This document shows, one piece after another, positions 1-10,067 of a DNA stretch of 64,000 nucleotides; position 1 is the stretch's first letter, and each line of letters opens with the position of its first letter. Position numbers and translations under genes: made by a program. The stretch covers positions 4,568,481-4,632,480 of the forward strand of contig OY282383.1 in NCBI GenBank assembly GCA_958295855.1, read 5' to 3'. Below the pieces are notes generated by a model, which saw nothing but the letters and a program-made list of their open reading frames with translations, was not told the origin of the DNA and searched no databases. The DNA is from an uncultured Poribacteria bacterium (GTDB lineage: Bacteria > Poribacteria > WGA-4E > WGA-3G).

Positions 1-1156
1 GATTATGCGGGTTGACAGGGTTCGCCGCCGAGTTGTCGAAATGGGCGACAAGCGATACCTCTGTACCCGCCGGTAGGAAGAGGGGCTCGCGGTAGTGGTA
101 GATATCTTGCCAGTTGAAATCCCAATCTTGGATCCAGATCAGGTCTCGCTTTTCCCCGGTGGGGGTTGTAGCGCTGAGGCGCATGTCGCGACCCAATAGA
201 TGCATGTGCGGCATTGTGGCTAAGAGGTAAGCATCGGTTTTGATCTTTCGCGAGGCGACTACCTCATAGCGCGCCGCGCCCGCTGGGAGCTCGAATTTGT
301 CGTTGATGGCGGAGGTGATGTGCAGTTTGGCTGTCTCAGCGGTTTTAGAGAAATAGAGCCCTAAGCGGGAACGGTCGCGTTCAAGATGCCCGGTGCGGTA
401 GTAGTGCACCTGCATGACGATGTCGGCCCCTTTGGGCAATAGATACCCCACCCCTTCAGGCAGCACAGAGGGTGTGACACCCGGTGCCCAGCCGCCAAGC
501 GTGCCGATGCTGTCGAAGCCGGGGCCCGTCCCTTCGGTGACATAGCCGGGCTTTTCGTCTTGGGCATCTAGCTTGCGTGCTTCACCGTTTACGTCAAGAT
601 AGGCGATGACGTGATGCACCGTCTTCCGATTCCCTGGCTGCACATCGACCGATTGAACGTACATATCGGTGTTGAAGTGTGTAGAGATGATGAAGTGTCG
701 GTATTCATCTTCACCTTCGGGTTCGATTTCGTATTCGACGGGCATTTCAACCATCCAATCTGGGGTTCCGAGCTTCCAGCTGTCCGTGAATTTGGGCGCG
801 GGTGGCACGGCATTTAGGTCGCCGGGGGGTGCACCTGCCTTCTCCCAATCGGCTATCATCTGGATTTCGGTATCGGTGAGCCGGCGTTCGTTTTTGAATT
901 GCCCGTGTCCGGGTGCAGGCTTCCAGGGCGGCATGACACCTGCCTGTGTATAGGTGGCGATTTCGGTTGCCCATGCTTTGGCATCGCTGTAGTCTTCGAG
1001 GGCAAAGGGTGCGACTTCGCCTTGCCGGTGGCAGGTCTGGCACTGTTTTTGGAGTATGGGGGCGATGTGCTCACTGTAGGTAGGCGGGCCGCCTGCGTGC
1101 GCAGCGAGGGCGCGTGTCAGTAGCAGGAGGCATGTTAGCAGGTAGTATCGTTTCAT
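1..1156 (-). CDS. Cytochrome c / Cu-dependent monooxygenase-like secreted protein (3' end beyond window edge)
   Basis: Manual reverse-strand translation from ATG at 1156: MKRYYLLTCLLLLTRALAAHAGGPPTYSEHIAPILQKQCQTCHRQGEVAPF...HHVIAYLD...MPHMHLLGRDMR...; signal peptide, one CXXCH haem motif, HH and HMH copper-ligand-like motifs; open to position 1. Missing from the ORF track because it has no stop inside the window. Confidence 0.8.
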   Translation of the reverse strand, partial: MKRYYLLTCLLLLTRALAAHAGGPPTYSEHIAPILQKQCQTCHRQGEVAPFALEDYSDAKAWATEIATYTQAGVMPPWKPAPGHGQFKNERRLTDTEIQMIADWEKAGAPPGDLNAVPPAPKFTDSWKLGTPDWMVEMPVEYEIEPEGEDEYRHFIISTHFNTDMYVQSVDVQPGNRKTVHHVIAYLDVNGEARKLDAQDEKPGYVTEGTGPGFDSIGTLGGWAPGVTPSVLPEGVGYLLPKGADIVMQVHYYRTGHLERDRSRLGLYFSKTAETAKLHITSAINDKFELPAGAARYEVVASRKIKTDAYLLATMPHMHLLGRDMRLSATTPTGEKRDLIWIQDWDFNWQDIYHYREPLFLPAGTEVSLVAHFDNSAANPVNPHN

Positions 1157-1191
1157 GGTGTCCTCTCTTGTAGGTTTGCATCGGGCAGGCA

Positions 1192-1866
1192 CTACGGCCT
1201 GCCCTCACTGTTGGTATAGTCAGGCAGTGTGGCACTGCCCTTACATGAATAATCTGATTGAGTGGCTTCGGTGGTGGCTTTGAAGACAAAATCCACTGCT
1301 CCGAAGAGTGCTGGCAAATTATCCATAGTCACGCTCGTTCTGTTTCGGGTGAAGGCATCGCCAGCAAGCCGCCCAAATTCCCATAATTTCCCGTCGCTCA
1401 CAATGCCGTAGACAGGGACATCCGGAGCCGCATTTATTTTTTGGGCGGCCACTAACTCCGCGAGACATTGCCCCCAGCCTTGCTCAAAATCGTTTTTCTT
1501 CGCCTCAACGAGGATGATTAAGGGTGTGCCGACAACAGGGAGCCCCAATTCAGATCTTGTCGAGACAAGGTAATCTGGCGTGCCGCTTAAGGTTTCATCG
1601 TAGGCGATAGATTGCTGTATCCAGAGCACGTAGGTGTCTGCATACCCTTTGTAGACTTCCCGTAAAACAGGGAAGATAAGGGTTTCACACCGCGATGCTT
1701 CAGATGCGAAAACATTGATATGTTGTATGCTAAATTCTAATTCTTGCAAAAATTGTGATGAGGGAAACCCCTCAGTTTCCTCTATCCTGACAAAGTCTTT
1801 TGCCGCATATCTGATTCTGAATCGCTCTAGTACTTCCGGAATTGTTTTGAAATCGCTAAATGCCAT
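1192..1866 (-). CDS. PD-(D/E)XK nuclease-like hypothetical protein
   Basis: 224 aa ORF; TPDYLVS...LIILVEAKKNDFEQGWGQCLAEL fits the D...ExK nuclease signature. Confidence 0.6.
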   Translation of the reverse strand: MAFSDFKTIPEVLERFRIRYAAKDFVRIEETEGFPSSQFLQELEFSIQHINVFASEASRCETLIFPVLREVYKGYADTYVLWIQQSIAYDETLSGTPDYLVSTRSELGLPVVGTPLIILVEAKKNDFEQGWGQCLAELVAAQKINAAPDVPVYGIVSDGKLWEFGRLAGDAFTRNRTSVTMDNLPALFGAVDFVFKATTEATQSDYSCKGSATLPDYTNSEGRP

Positions 1867-2294
1867 AGGGTTTTCCTCCTGCCTAAATTATAGCATGGGT
1901 TAAGGGAAATGTCAAATGCTATTATTCTATACACATATCGTCCCTACAAGACTAAGGCGCAGGCGGGAACATTTTTCTGAATCGCGGATTTACGCGGAAT
2001 AACGCGGATTTTGGGGTGTCCCGCGGATTGCTACTAATTTCTTTCTTGTAGGGGTAGGCCTTGTGCCTACCCTTTAGCCCTGTAAGGGCGTGATGTATAT
2101 AGAGACGCGGGATGCTCAAAAACCGAAGGGCTCTGGGTGCTGCCTGATACAGTGTTGACAACTTGTGTCTAGCATGGTATATTAAAGGAATCATAAGGTG
2201 GGGCGCGGTTGGGGAACCGCCCCTACAAGAAAAGGAAACTATGGAGACGAAGGGTGCGGTTGGTAAGCGCGCCTCTAGGCAGAAGAGGGAAACT

Positions 2295-3023
2295 ATGGGA
2301 ACAAAGCGGATTTGTCTCTGGTCGGGACCGCGGAATGTGTCGACGGCCCTGATGTACGCCTTCGCCCAGCGGCAAGACACGCAGGTTATCGATGAACCGC
2401 TCTACGCTCACTATCTCTACGTAACAGGTGCCTCGCACCCGGGCAGTGCAGAAGTGATGGCTTCGATGTCGACAGATGGAGCGGCGGTGGTGCAGGATGT
2501 CATCCTCGGTCCGTGCGAGAAGCCGGTGCTTTTTATGAAACAGATGGCACATCACCTGGTGGCGATCGACCGGGGGTTTCTGCAGGGGACGGTGAATGTC
2601 CTGCTGATCCGCGACCCGCGGGATATGCTGCCATCTTTGGCGAAGATTTTGGATACACCGACGTTGGCGGATACGGGGTTGAGGGTGCAGGCAGAATTGT
2701 TGTCGGAGTTGCGGGGGTTGGGGCAGTCGCCGCCGGTTTTGGATGCACGGTTGTTATTAGAGAATCCGTCCGGTGTGTTGCGTGCATTGTGTGAGCAGGT
2801 GGGTATTCCGTTTGATGCAGGGATGCTGTCCTGGCCGACAGGTGGGCATCCAGCGGATGGTGTGTGGGCACGGTATTGGTACGGAAATGTGCATCGGAGT
2901 ACGGGATTTGCGCCGTATCGTCGGAAATTGGAGGGGGTGCCGTTGGGGTTGCGGGATGTGTTGGAGGCGTGTTTGGAGTATTATGCAGTGTTGCGGGCAG
3001 AGGCGATTGAGGCGACAAATTGA
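2295..3023 (+). CDS. Sulfotransferase-like family protein
   Basis: MGTKRICLWSGPRNVSTALMYAFAQRQDTQVIDEPLYAHYL...LLIRDPRDMLPSLAK; PAPS-binding style SGPRNVST and IRDPRD motifs; ATG 2295 follows a purine-rich site. Confidence 0.75.
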   Translation: MGTKRICLWSGPRNVSTALMYAFAQRQDTQVIDEPLYAHYLYVTGASHPGSAEVMASMSTDGAAVVQDVILGPCEKPVLFMKQMAHHLVAIDRGFLQGTVNVLLIRDPRDMLPSLAKILDTPTLADTGLRVQAELLSELRGLGQSPPVLDARLLLENPSGVLRALCEQVGIPFDAGMLSWPTGGHPADGVWARYWYGNVHRSTGFAPYRRKLEGVPLGLRDVLEACLEYYAVLRAEAIEATN

Positions 3024-3220
3024 CATCCATCAGGTAATCTGTTATTCTGAAGTACATCAGTTTGTAGTCATGCGATTTATCGCGCGTTGTGAAGTGTATG
3101 AACGGGCAATGAACGTCATAATCCCACAAAGCATAGCTACGTGCAAAAACCTTTAGAGATGAGTTCGGTGATGTGCAGGATGGGCAATCAATTGCCCTAC
3201 TACGAATGGGGGACTATTAT

Positions 3221-4126
3221 ATGCATCCACAATTACCTGATCCAAGGAATGAAAATATTTTGATTTACGTAGATGGTGCACTGCTGCCTCGGGAAGATGC
3301 GAAGGTGTCTGTGTTTGACAGTCTTGTGCAAGGGGGCGATGGCGTGTGGGAAGGGCTGCGCGTCTATGACAGAAAGATTTTCGCGCTGGAGGCACACCTC
3401 GACCGGTTGCTGGATTCGGCGCACGCAATGGCGTTCGCGGGTATTCCTACGCGCGAGGATATCAAGACATCGATTTTTGAGACGCTCCGTGCCAACGGGA
3501 TGCACGATGGGGTGCATATTCGCTTGACGCTCAGCCGGGGGAAAAAGGTTACGTCGAGTATGGATGCGCGGGTGAATCAGTACGGTACTACCTTAATTGT
3601 ACTGGCGGAGTGGAAACCGCCGATTTATGCACAAGAAGGGATTCGCCTGATTACGTCCGCAATCCGCCGGAACCCGCCGCAGTGTATTGATTCCAAGATC
3701 CATCATAATAACCTGATTAATAATATCCTGGCGAAGATCGAGGCGAATGTAGCGGGTGTGGACGATGCGGTGATGTTGGATATCCACGGTTACGTCTCGG
3801 AGACGAACGCGACGAATATCTTTGTGGTGAAGCGGGGGCATGTGCTAACACCGCACGCGGATAGCTGTCTGCCGGGCATCACGCGGGGCATGGTGCTCCG
3901 TCTCGCGCGGGAGGCGGGAATTCCGCTGACAGAGCGGAATGTGTCGTTGACAGAGGTCTATACCGCAGATGAAGTATTTACGACAGGTACGGTGGGTGAG
4001 CTGAGTCCTGTGTTGGAAGTAGACGGTAGAAGAATTGCATCTGGGGATGCCGGCTTGGTGACGGGTCAGTTGCAGGCATTGTATGCGGATTTGACGAGGA
4101 GGGAGGGCGAGGTTATAGGGTTTTAG
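3221..4126 (+). CDS. ilvE: Class IV (branched-chain-type) aminotransferase
   Basis: YVDGALLPREDAKVSVFDSLVQGGDGVWEGLRVYD...KIHHNNLINNILAK...GYVSETNATNIFVV...CLPGITRGMVLRLA; canonical fold-IV PLP motifs. Confidence 0.85.
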   Translation: MHPQLPDPRNENILIYVDGALLPREDAKVSVFDSLVQGGDGVWEGLRVYDRKIFALEAHLDRLLDSAHAMAFAGIPTREDIKTSIFETLRANGMHDGVHIRLTLSRGKKVTSSMDARVNQYGTTLIVLAEWKPPIYAQEGIRLITSAIRRNPPQCIDSKIHHNNLINNILAKIEANVAGVDDAVMLDIHGYVSETNATNIFVVKRGHVLTPHADSCLPGITRGMVLRLAREAGIPLTERNVSLTEVYTADEVFTTGTVGELSPVLEVDGRRIASGDAGLVTGQLQALYADLTRREGEVIGF

Positions 4127-4153
4127 GGGCGGTGTTTCCGTAGTGCTTTCTGT

Positions 4154-7102
4154 TCACTTCTGCTGTTCAGCGGCATCTAACGCATCAAGGACTTCTTGGA
4201 AAATGTGGCGGCTCTCCTCGGCGGTGGCCATGCCTTTTTCGACGAGATCCCGAAGTGTTGACGATGCTTCACCTTCAGCGGAGGTGGATTGCGCGCCTAC
4301 CGTCTGCCCTAAGAAGATTTCCTCCAAGGCAAGATCGAAGGTTGAGGCGGCAGCAAGCTCGCTGGCATCTGCTTTGACGACAACGACGACGAGTTTAGGG
4401 CGGCTCTGTTTCGTGTCATCCGGGTCGGCATCCTCGGTTCGCTTCGGCTGCAAGTAGATGGCTTCGATGTAAAATAGGCTGTCCTCTATCGGGATGATGA
4501 GAAGGTTGCCGCGGATGACATCGTTTGCCGTTTTCCAGCCCAAGAATTTGTCTGAGAACGCTTTGTTAATGTCTTCCTCTACCTGTGTGGGCCCGATAAC
4601 ACTCTCTTGTTCTGGGAGGATGTAGGCGATGCGCTGCCCGTAGTTCGCCGCATCACAGCGGGCTACCAGCCACGCCTTCATGAGATTCACCTTTTTGGGG
4701 GGTGTAAATGGAATCATGTTGACAAATTCGACACTTTCTTCTTGTGGCAGTTTGAGCATGGCGTAGTAGGGCATCATCTCCTGGTCCGCCTTTTCGGAGT
4801 AATACGCCTCTTTTGGGATATGCCAACGCTTGCCTTTGTTGAAAAAGTCTGCCGTCTCTTGGTGATAATCGCCGTACATTTTTGCTTGGATACGGGTGAG
4901 GTAGTCCGGGTATCGCAGATGCGCTTTTAACCCTTCGGGCATCTGGGTAACCGGTTTAAAGAGGTTCGGAAACGCCTTCTGATAAGTGCGCGTAATCTCT
5001 TCATCTGATTTGATGGCATAGAAGTTGACTGCACCGGTGTAAGCGTTGACGACAGCGACACCTGAATTGCGGATGTAGTTAAACCGCTTAAAATGAGGCT
5101 CTTCGTACTGTTCACTTTCTAGGAGTTGGGTCGTATCGTCTGTATAGATTTGGGCGTTGGGGTAGTAGCGGCTTGTTACGTAGAAGTCGATAAGCCACCA
5201 CAACTCGCCGTTATCGATAACGATATAAGGATCCGGATCGTAGTTAAGAAAGGGGGCGATGTGGGAAACGCGGTCGGCAACGAGCTTTTTTGCGCGACGG
5301 GTGCCAATTTTCCGCCAGAACATGACCCGGCTCTCTGGCGTGAGATGTTTAGAACGGAGAATGGACAAGAAATCGAATCGGACAGAGAAACAGAGCCTGC
5401 GGAACCAGCCGCCCAATGGGATACCGCCCTCGCCATTGTATTCGTGAGCGGGGACATCCGGCGGATCGTGTTCCGTATGTCTGGTATTGACAATGGCGTA
5501 GTCGTGCGTCATTTCGCCGTAGTAGATATGCGGGCGTTCGACTGTGAGTTCGGGATATTCACTCGTTATGGGTGTGCCTTTCACCCAGAGTTTGGGTGAT
5601 CCATTTTCAACAAATTCGTTGACAGGTGCGACGCAGACACCGTAGCCTCGCGTAAAAACGAGTTTCCGCCGCTCCCAGTCGGTAATGTCATCGGGATCTG
5701 TCTCACGGGCGGCAATCAGCACCTGCCTGTACTTGCCATCGACCATGTATCTATCCACATCGGTGTATGGATGGAAGTTGAAATGGGGTTGAATTTCCAC
5801 GTCTCGGAGTGCCTCATAGAGTACACGGCGATCCCAGAGCTGGATGTTGTTCTTGACCTCGGCGTTTCGTTCCACCATGTCCAGCGTGGCGAGCCCTTTG
5901 ACCCGGTCCAATTCTGCGATGGTATCTAATTCAAAAGCGCGGCGGGTGTCTTCAATGTGGCGTGCCAGATAGGTTTCCTCTTGCGCGAATGTGTATTGTC
6001 GCACTTCCAACCAATGTACGGCGAGCGGATAGGCGTGGATGAGGAGCAAGTAGCCCACGCCCCAGGCACCGAGTGTGGTGTACCACAACAGCCGTTTCCG
6101 CCAGAAGATGTTAATCAAAACGGCGATGCCGACACCGAACAGCACGCCGCCATAGAGGCGGGTCGCGCCGGCAAGTTTTGCATCCACATAAAATAAGCCG
6201 TGAAACGCGGCAAGCGCATCAGAGAGAGATGGGGTGTACACCTTGTTCCACAGATTGACATAAGCACGCCAGAATCCGACAGCAAGCAACATCAGCCATA
6301 AGATGGAGCCGTGGAAGATGATATGTCTTTTGACGCGCGCCATCGTGTGTGCATCGCGCCGGTAGTAGAAATTATAGAGCAACCCGACGACGACGCAGGT
6401 TGTCCACAACATAATTTCTATCCAGAGGCTCAGCCATCGGTAGACCGGGAAGGTAAAGAGATAGAAATTCCTATGCTTTCCAAATAGGGGTGTCTCCGCT
6501 GCCACGCCCACCTGTTCCGCTTGTCCTTCTGCTCCGTCTCTGCTTGTAGGCGCGCTTTCATCTGAGGCTGTTTCGCTTTCCAACTGTGCTAGTGCCTGCC
6601 CAGCTTCCGCAACCGGCTGATTCTGATACCGCAGAAATGCATCGTCCAAGAGCAGCATCGGCGCTGCCAGAATGAGCGCGGCGAAAAAGATGAGGCAGAA
6701 CACGGTGCGATGGAAGGAGAAGGTACGGATGTGCGTCCAACGGCTAAATTCCCGGGATTCGGGGCAGAGTATGTTGGCGATGGCGGCGTTGACGTTCATA
6801 AAACCGACAGCGACGATGAAGCAGGCACCGAAGATGCCCCACCGCGTCTTTTGCAGCTTCCAGAAGACATCTGCATAGCCGACACTTTCAAACCAAAGAT
6901 GCTCTGTATAGAGGTATGCCATCGGCACAAAACTGCTGAGCGCGATGAAGCCACCCAAGCACCAGAGCAGATAGGCCTGTACTTTAAAGGCACCTCGGCG
7001 ATGTCGATTGCGCCGGAGATACCGACGGATGCCCCATATTAAGGTAACCACTACGAGGCACGTACTTAAAAGTATCTGGGCAATTGCAAGACTGGCAGAC
7101 AT
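4154..7102 (-). CDS. UPF0182 family multi-pass membrane protein
   Basis: 982 aa; N-terminal TM helices, then the long conserved UPF0182-type region (EWRRK-like DWERRKLVFTRGYGV, PHIYYGEMTHDYAIVNT). Confidence 0.85.
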   Translation of the reverse strand: MSASLAIAQILLSTCLVVVTLIWGIRRYLRRNRHRRGAFKVQAYLLWCLGGFIALSSFVPMAYLYTEHLWFESVGYADVFWKLQKTRWGIFGACFIVAVGFMNVNAAIANILCPESREFSRWTHIRTFSFHRTVFCLIFFAALILAAPMLLLDDAFLRYQNQPVAEAGQALAQLESETASDESAPTSRDGAEGQAEQVGVAAETPLFGKHRNFYLFTFPVYRWLSLWIEIMLWTTCVVVGLLYNFYYRRDAHTMARVKRHIIFHGSILWLMLLAVGFWRAYVNLWNKVYTPSLSDALAAFHGLFYVDAKLAGATRLYGGVLFGVGIAVLINIFWRKRLLWYTTLGAWGVGYLLLIHAYPLAVHWLEVRQYTFAQEETYLARHIEDTRRAFELDTIAELDRVKGLATLDMVERNAEVKNNIQLWDRRVLYEALRDVEIQPHFNFHPYTDVDRYMVDGKYRQVLIAARETDPDDITDWERRKLVFTRGYGVCVAPVNEFVENGSPKLWVKGTPITSEYPELTVERPHIYYGEMTHDYAIVNTRHTEHDPPDVPAHEYNGEGGIPLGGWFRRLCFSVRFDFLSILRSKHLTPESRVMFWRKIGTRRAKKLVADRVSHIAPFLNYDPDPYIVIDNGELWWLIDFYVTSRYYPNAQIYTDDTTQLLESEQYEEPHFKRFNYIRNSGVAVVNAYTGAVNFYAIKSDEEITRTYQKAFPNLFKPVTQMPEGLKAHLRYPDYLTRIQAKMYGDYHQETADFFNKGKRWHIPKEAYYSEKADQEMMPYYAMLKLPQEESVEFVNMIPFTPPKKVNLMKAWLVARCDAANYGQRIAYILPEQESVIGPTQVEEDINKAFSDKFLGWKTANDVIRGNLLIIPIEDSLFYIEAIYLQPKRTEDADPDDTKQSRPKLVVVVVKADASELAAASTFDLALEEIFLGQTVGAQSTSAEGEASSTLRDLVEKGMATAEESRHIFQEVLDALDAAEQQK

Positions 7103-7293
7103 AAAAGACCCCTATTGTTGATGATAAGGTAGTATCTTATTATTGTAGCATGAAATGTGAGGGATAGCAATTGTATTGGGATGCTTCGTGAAATTTTCCT
7201 TGCATTTTTTTTGTAAACTGCTATAATGGGGTGGAAATTTCCAAAATAGGCACCGGTGCCTATTTTGCTAACCACAGCAGAAGGAGAAAGAAA

Positions 7294-7731
7294 ATGGCAG
7301 GAATGATTCCGACAATTAGTTCCGGAGTCTCCGGACCTCTCGGCGTACTCCATCTCCCACGGTTCTGGTCGAAAGTACTGATGGATTCTAAGGGAGTGCT
7401 TCACGAAGATTACCCAGCGTGCGGTGCGGGCTTTGATCAGATGGTACTAGATGGGCTCGGGCTTGACAAGGAAGCAACGCTGGCATATATCGCGGGCAAT
7501 TCGCCGACGTATCCGCAGTTTGAAGCCTGGGTCTTGGCGCAGAGCGGTGGTAGCCTTGATCAGAACGCAGTTGCTGAATTGAACGCCGCGATTACGGGCT
7601 ATAATCACGATGATGAGACCCGGGGGAGCATTCTCGGCGCGAGTGACATTGATGACGATGGCTCTATTTTAGACGCTGTTAATCTGAACAACCTTGATGA
7701 CTGGTATGAATTTCACGCCAGCTTAGGTTAG
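7294..7731 (+). CDS. DUF5069-like protein
   Basis: MAGMIPTISSGVSGPLGVLHLPRFWSKVLMDSKG...YPACGAGFDQMVLDGLGLD; resembles DUF5069 layout; preceded by AAGGAGAAAG. Confidence 0.5.
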   Translation: MAGMIPTISSGVSGPLGVLHLPRFWSKVLMDSKGVLHEDYPACGAGFDQMVLDGLGLDKEATLAYIAGNSPTYPQFEAWVLAQSGGSLDQNAVAELNAAITGYNHDDETRGSILGASDIDDDGSILDAVNLNNLDDWYEFHASLG

Positions 7732-7762
7732 ACATTTCTTCTTGTAGGCGTGAAGTGCGCGG

Positions 7763-8839
7763 TTAAAAACCGCGCTTACAAGAAGAGTGTGCTTGCGTTG
7801 TTAATTCAATCGCCCTGCCTGTCTCGGAGGATGCCATGCCTGCGAGCAGGATTTCGGTAACGTGCCGTGCTGTATAGACATTGGAGAGCGGTGGCTGTGT
7901 TCCCTCTCGGATGCATTCGGCGAAGTGCGCGTGCATTCCGCTCGGTGCTGCATCAGAACAGTCTATCGCTTTCACATCGACGGGCGCGGTTTCGCGCGTA
8001 TAAGAGGTGGGTGTCCATTGACTGAGCACGGCTCCGTCTTTGCCGGGCATCGTAAACTTGCCTGCGGTGCCATGCACACTCGCTTCACCAGTGCGCGCGG
8101 GATCGCACCAGCTCGTCTCCGCGGTCACAATGCCGCCCGATTGCATCTCAAGCACGAGCGTAGCGACATCCTCTAACTCGGTTGGTTTGTCGAAAGTAGA
8201 GACGAAGCCAGTGACGCGTTTGAAAGTGCCGAGCATCGCAACAAGTCCGGAGACGGCATAAACGCCCATGTCAAAAAGTGCCCCGACGCTTGCCTGTTTG
8301 GCATCAAAAAACCACAGGTCTTCTCCGGTTTCGCCGAAAATATCGCGGATTTCAGCGTAGTAAATTTCGGGCCCGCCGTGGCTGCTCCGCATTCTCGCGC
8401 CCGACACTCGGCCGATTGCGTTCTGGGCGATTAATTGGCGGATTTTATAGATAGCCGCGTTGAAATGCGGGAGGCACATCACCGTTTTACCGCTAGCTTC
8501 GGCTGCCGTAACAAATTGATTCGCTTCATCCATATCGCCACAGAGCGGTTTTTGCATCAACACATGCTTTCCAGCTTCCAACGCCTTCACGCCCCACGAG
8601 ACGTGCAGGGGGTGGGGCGTGCCGACGAGAATAGCATCCAGTGTATCGTCCGCGATAATTGTGTCATAATCCTGTGTCCAGCGCGGAATGTCAAATTCTT
8701 GACACTGATGTTTGAGGCGGTGTTCGCGTCTACCGCCAATGACAACTACCTCAAAATCGGTGCCGTTTTTCAAATCAGGTAGATGCATTCGGCAGACGAT
8801 GCCGCCTGCACCGATAACGCCAAGTCTTCGTTTTTCCAT
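7763..8839 (-). CDS. Gfo/Idh/MocA family oxidoreductase
   Basis: RRLGVIGAGGIVCRMHLPDLKN (Rossmann), LVGTPHPLHVSWGVKALEAGKHVLMQKPLC (EKP-type motif). Confidence 0.9.
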   Translation of the reverse strand: MEKRRLGVIGAGGIVCRMHLPDLKNGTDFEVVVIGGRREHRLKHQCQEFDIPRWTQDYDTIIADDTLDAILVGTPHPLHVSWGVKALEAGKHVLMQKPLCGDMDEANQFVTAAEASGKTVMCLPHFNAAIYKIRQLIAQNAIGRVSGARMRSSHGGPEIYYAEIRDIFGETGEDLWFFDAKQASVGALFDMGVYAVSGLVAMLGTFKRVTGFVSTFDKPTELEDVATLVLEMQSGGIVTAETSWCDPARTGEASVHGTAGKFTMPGKDGAVLSQWTPTSYTRETAPVDVKAIDCSDAAPSGMHAHFAECIREGTQPPLSNVYTARHVTEILLAGMASSETGRAIELTTQAHSSCKRGF

Positions 8840-8856
8840 AATTTGGTAATTCCTTA

Positions 8857-9378
8857 ATGAAACAGTTGCGAGGTAAATCCGTCAAACGTTTTTTGAAAGC
8901 GGCTGGTGCGCCAGCGGCTGAGCTCGTTTTTGTGCTGCAAGATGTGGAGGATGCGGTGAACGTCGGGGCTGCCTTCCGGATTGCGGATGCGTGTGGCATT
9001 CGGGAGATAGTGTTAGCCGGCATCAGTGCACACCCGCCACATCCAACGATTGCGGGGGTTGGGCGTGGCACGCATCGGCGAGTCCCGTGGCACACGACAA
9101 AGTACGCAGCCAGTGCCGTTGAAAAATATAGGGAGGCGGGCTATGTTGCCTGTGCCCTGGAGGTGGCCTCCGATGCGGTGCCGTATCACACGGTGGCGTA
9201 CCCAAAAAAGGTGTGCCTCATCGTCGGCAACGAATACCGCGGCGTTTCTCAACGTACGCTCGATGCGTGCGATCTGGCTATCTACCTCCCGATGTATGGC
9301 AAAGTGCGTTCTTTGAACGTGCATGTCGCGCTCGCTGTGGCAACGTATCACATCTTGCATACCCAAAACCCTCAGTAA
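8857..9378 (+). CDS. SpoU/TrmH family RNA 2'-O-methyltransferase
   Basis: VLQDVEDAVNVGAAFRIADACGI, CLIVGNEYRGVSQRTLDACDLAIYLPMYGKVRSLNVHVALAVATY; SPOUT motifs 1-3. Confidence 0.9.
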   Translation: MKQLRGKSVKRFLKAAGAPAAELVFVLQDVEDAVNVGAAFRIADACGIREIVLAGISAHPPHPTIAGVGRGTHRRVPWHTTKYAASAVEKYREAGYVACALEVASDAVPYHTVAYPKKVCLIVGNEYRGVSQRTLDACDLAIYLPMYGKVRSLNVHVALAVATYHILHTQNPQ

Positions 9379-9477
9379 TCGCAGCGCCCTTTTTCCTATT
9401 GTAGGGGCGGGCCGCAGGGCCCGCCCGTTTTGGATGGCGAGCCCTGCGCATCGCCCGTACAGGGAAGTGGTGTATCG

Positions 9478-10005
9478 CTAGTTTGAAGGCGGCGGCTCGT
9501 CAAAGGAGATTCCCTTCGCCTCTGCCTCCACACGGCGAGTGTTCCAGCCGGCCCACTGCTGACGTACCTCCGCTTTACCTTGTTCTAGGCCCTCCGCTTT
9601 ACCTTGTTCTATACCTTGTTCTAGGCCTTGTTCTAGGCCTTGTTCTATACCTTGTTCTAGGCCTTCCGCTTTGGCTTTTTTAACCTTGCGTTCAAGCCGT
9701 TCTTTGTAAAGTTGTGTCAGAAACATAATAGAATCAACTCCTTGAAATAGAATGAAGATAGAACCAGTAGACACCACTATAAAAGCAGCAAGCTGCACGA
9801 CAATAACTTGCGCCGTCTCCATCGGAGAATTGCCCTGCGCAACCTCATGGCGGACTACCAGAATTGTGTACGTGATGACCTCCACAGAAAATATTTTAAG
9901 GGCGAGATCTACCCATAACCGCCGAATGCTGAGGATCGGAACCCTGTCATCTTTTTTCACTGTCTGTTTTTCCTTTAGTTTAGCATATCCCGCGTGAGGA
10001 TACAA
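9478..10005 (-). CDS. Tandem-array paralog copy 1 (full length): 2-TM protein with EQGL repeat tail
   Basis: 175 aa; ALKIFSVEVITYTILVV and VVQLAAFIVVSTGSIFILFQGVDS hydrophobic segments, then (LEQG/IEQG/KAEG)n and [16 protein letters not shown]. Confidence 0.8.
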   Translation of the reverse strand: MYPHAGYAKLKEKQTVKKDDRVPILSIRRLWVDLALKIFSVEVITYTILVVRHEVAQGNSPMETAQVIVVQLAAFIVVSTGSIFILFQGVDSIMFLTQLYKERLERKVKKAKAEGLEQGIEQGLEQGLEQGIEQGKAEGLEQGKAEVRQQWAGWNTRRVEAEAKGISFDEPPPSN

Positions 10006-10067
10006 CCATTTTTAATGGACACGAAAGTATACGTATATAAATAGTATACAGGCATAATCTATTAATG

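Noticed and set aside
2533-3129. Minus-strand ORF 2533-3129 (198 aa, Pro/Thr-rich)
   Set aside because: Antisense to a well-supported sulfotransferase-like gene; composition is a codon-bias shadow.
9590-9670. Short direct repeats resembling a CRISPR array
   Set aside because: Units are 12 bp, contiguous without spacers, in frame, and encode GLEQ/GIEQ; this is a coding minisatellite.
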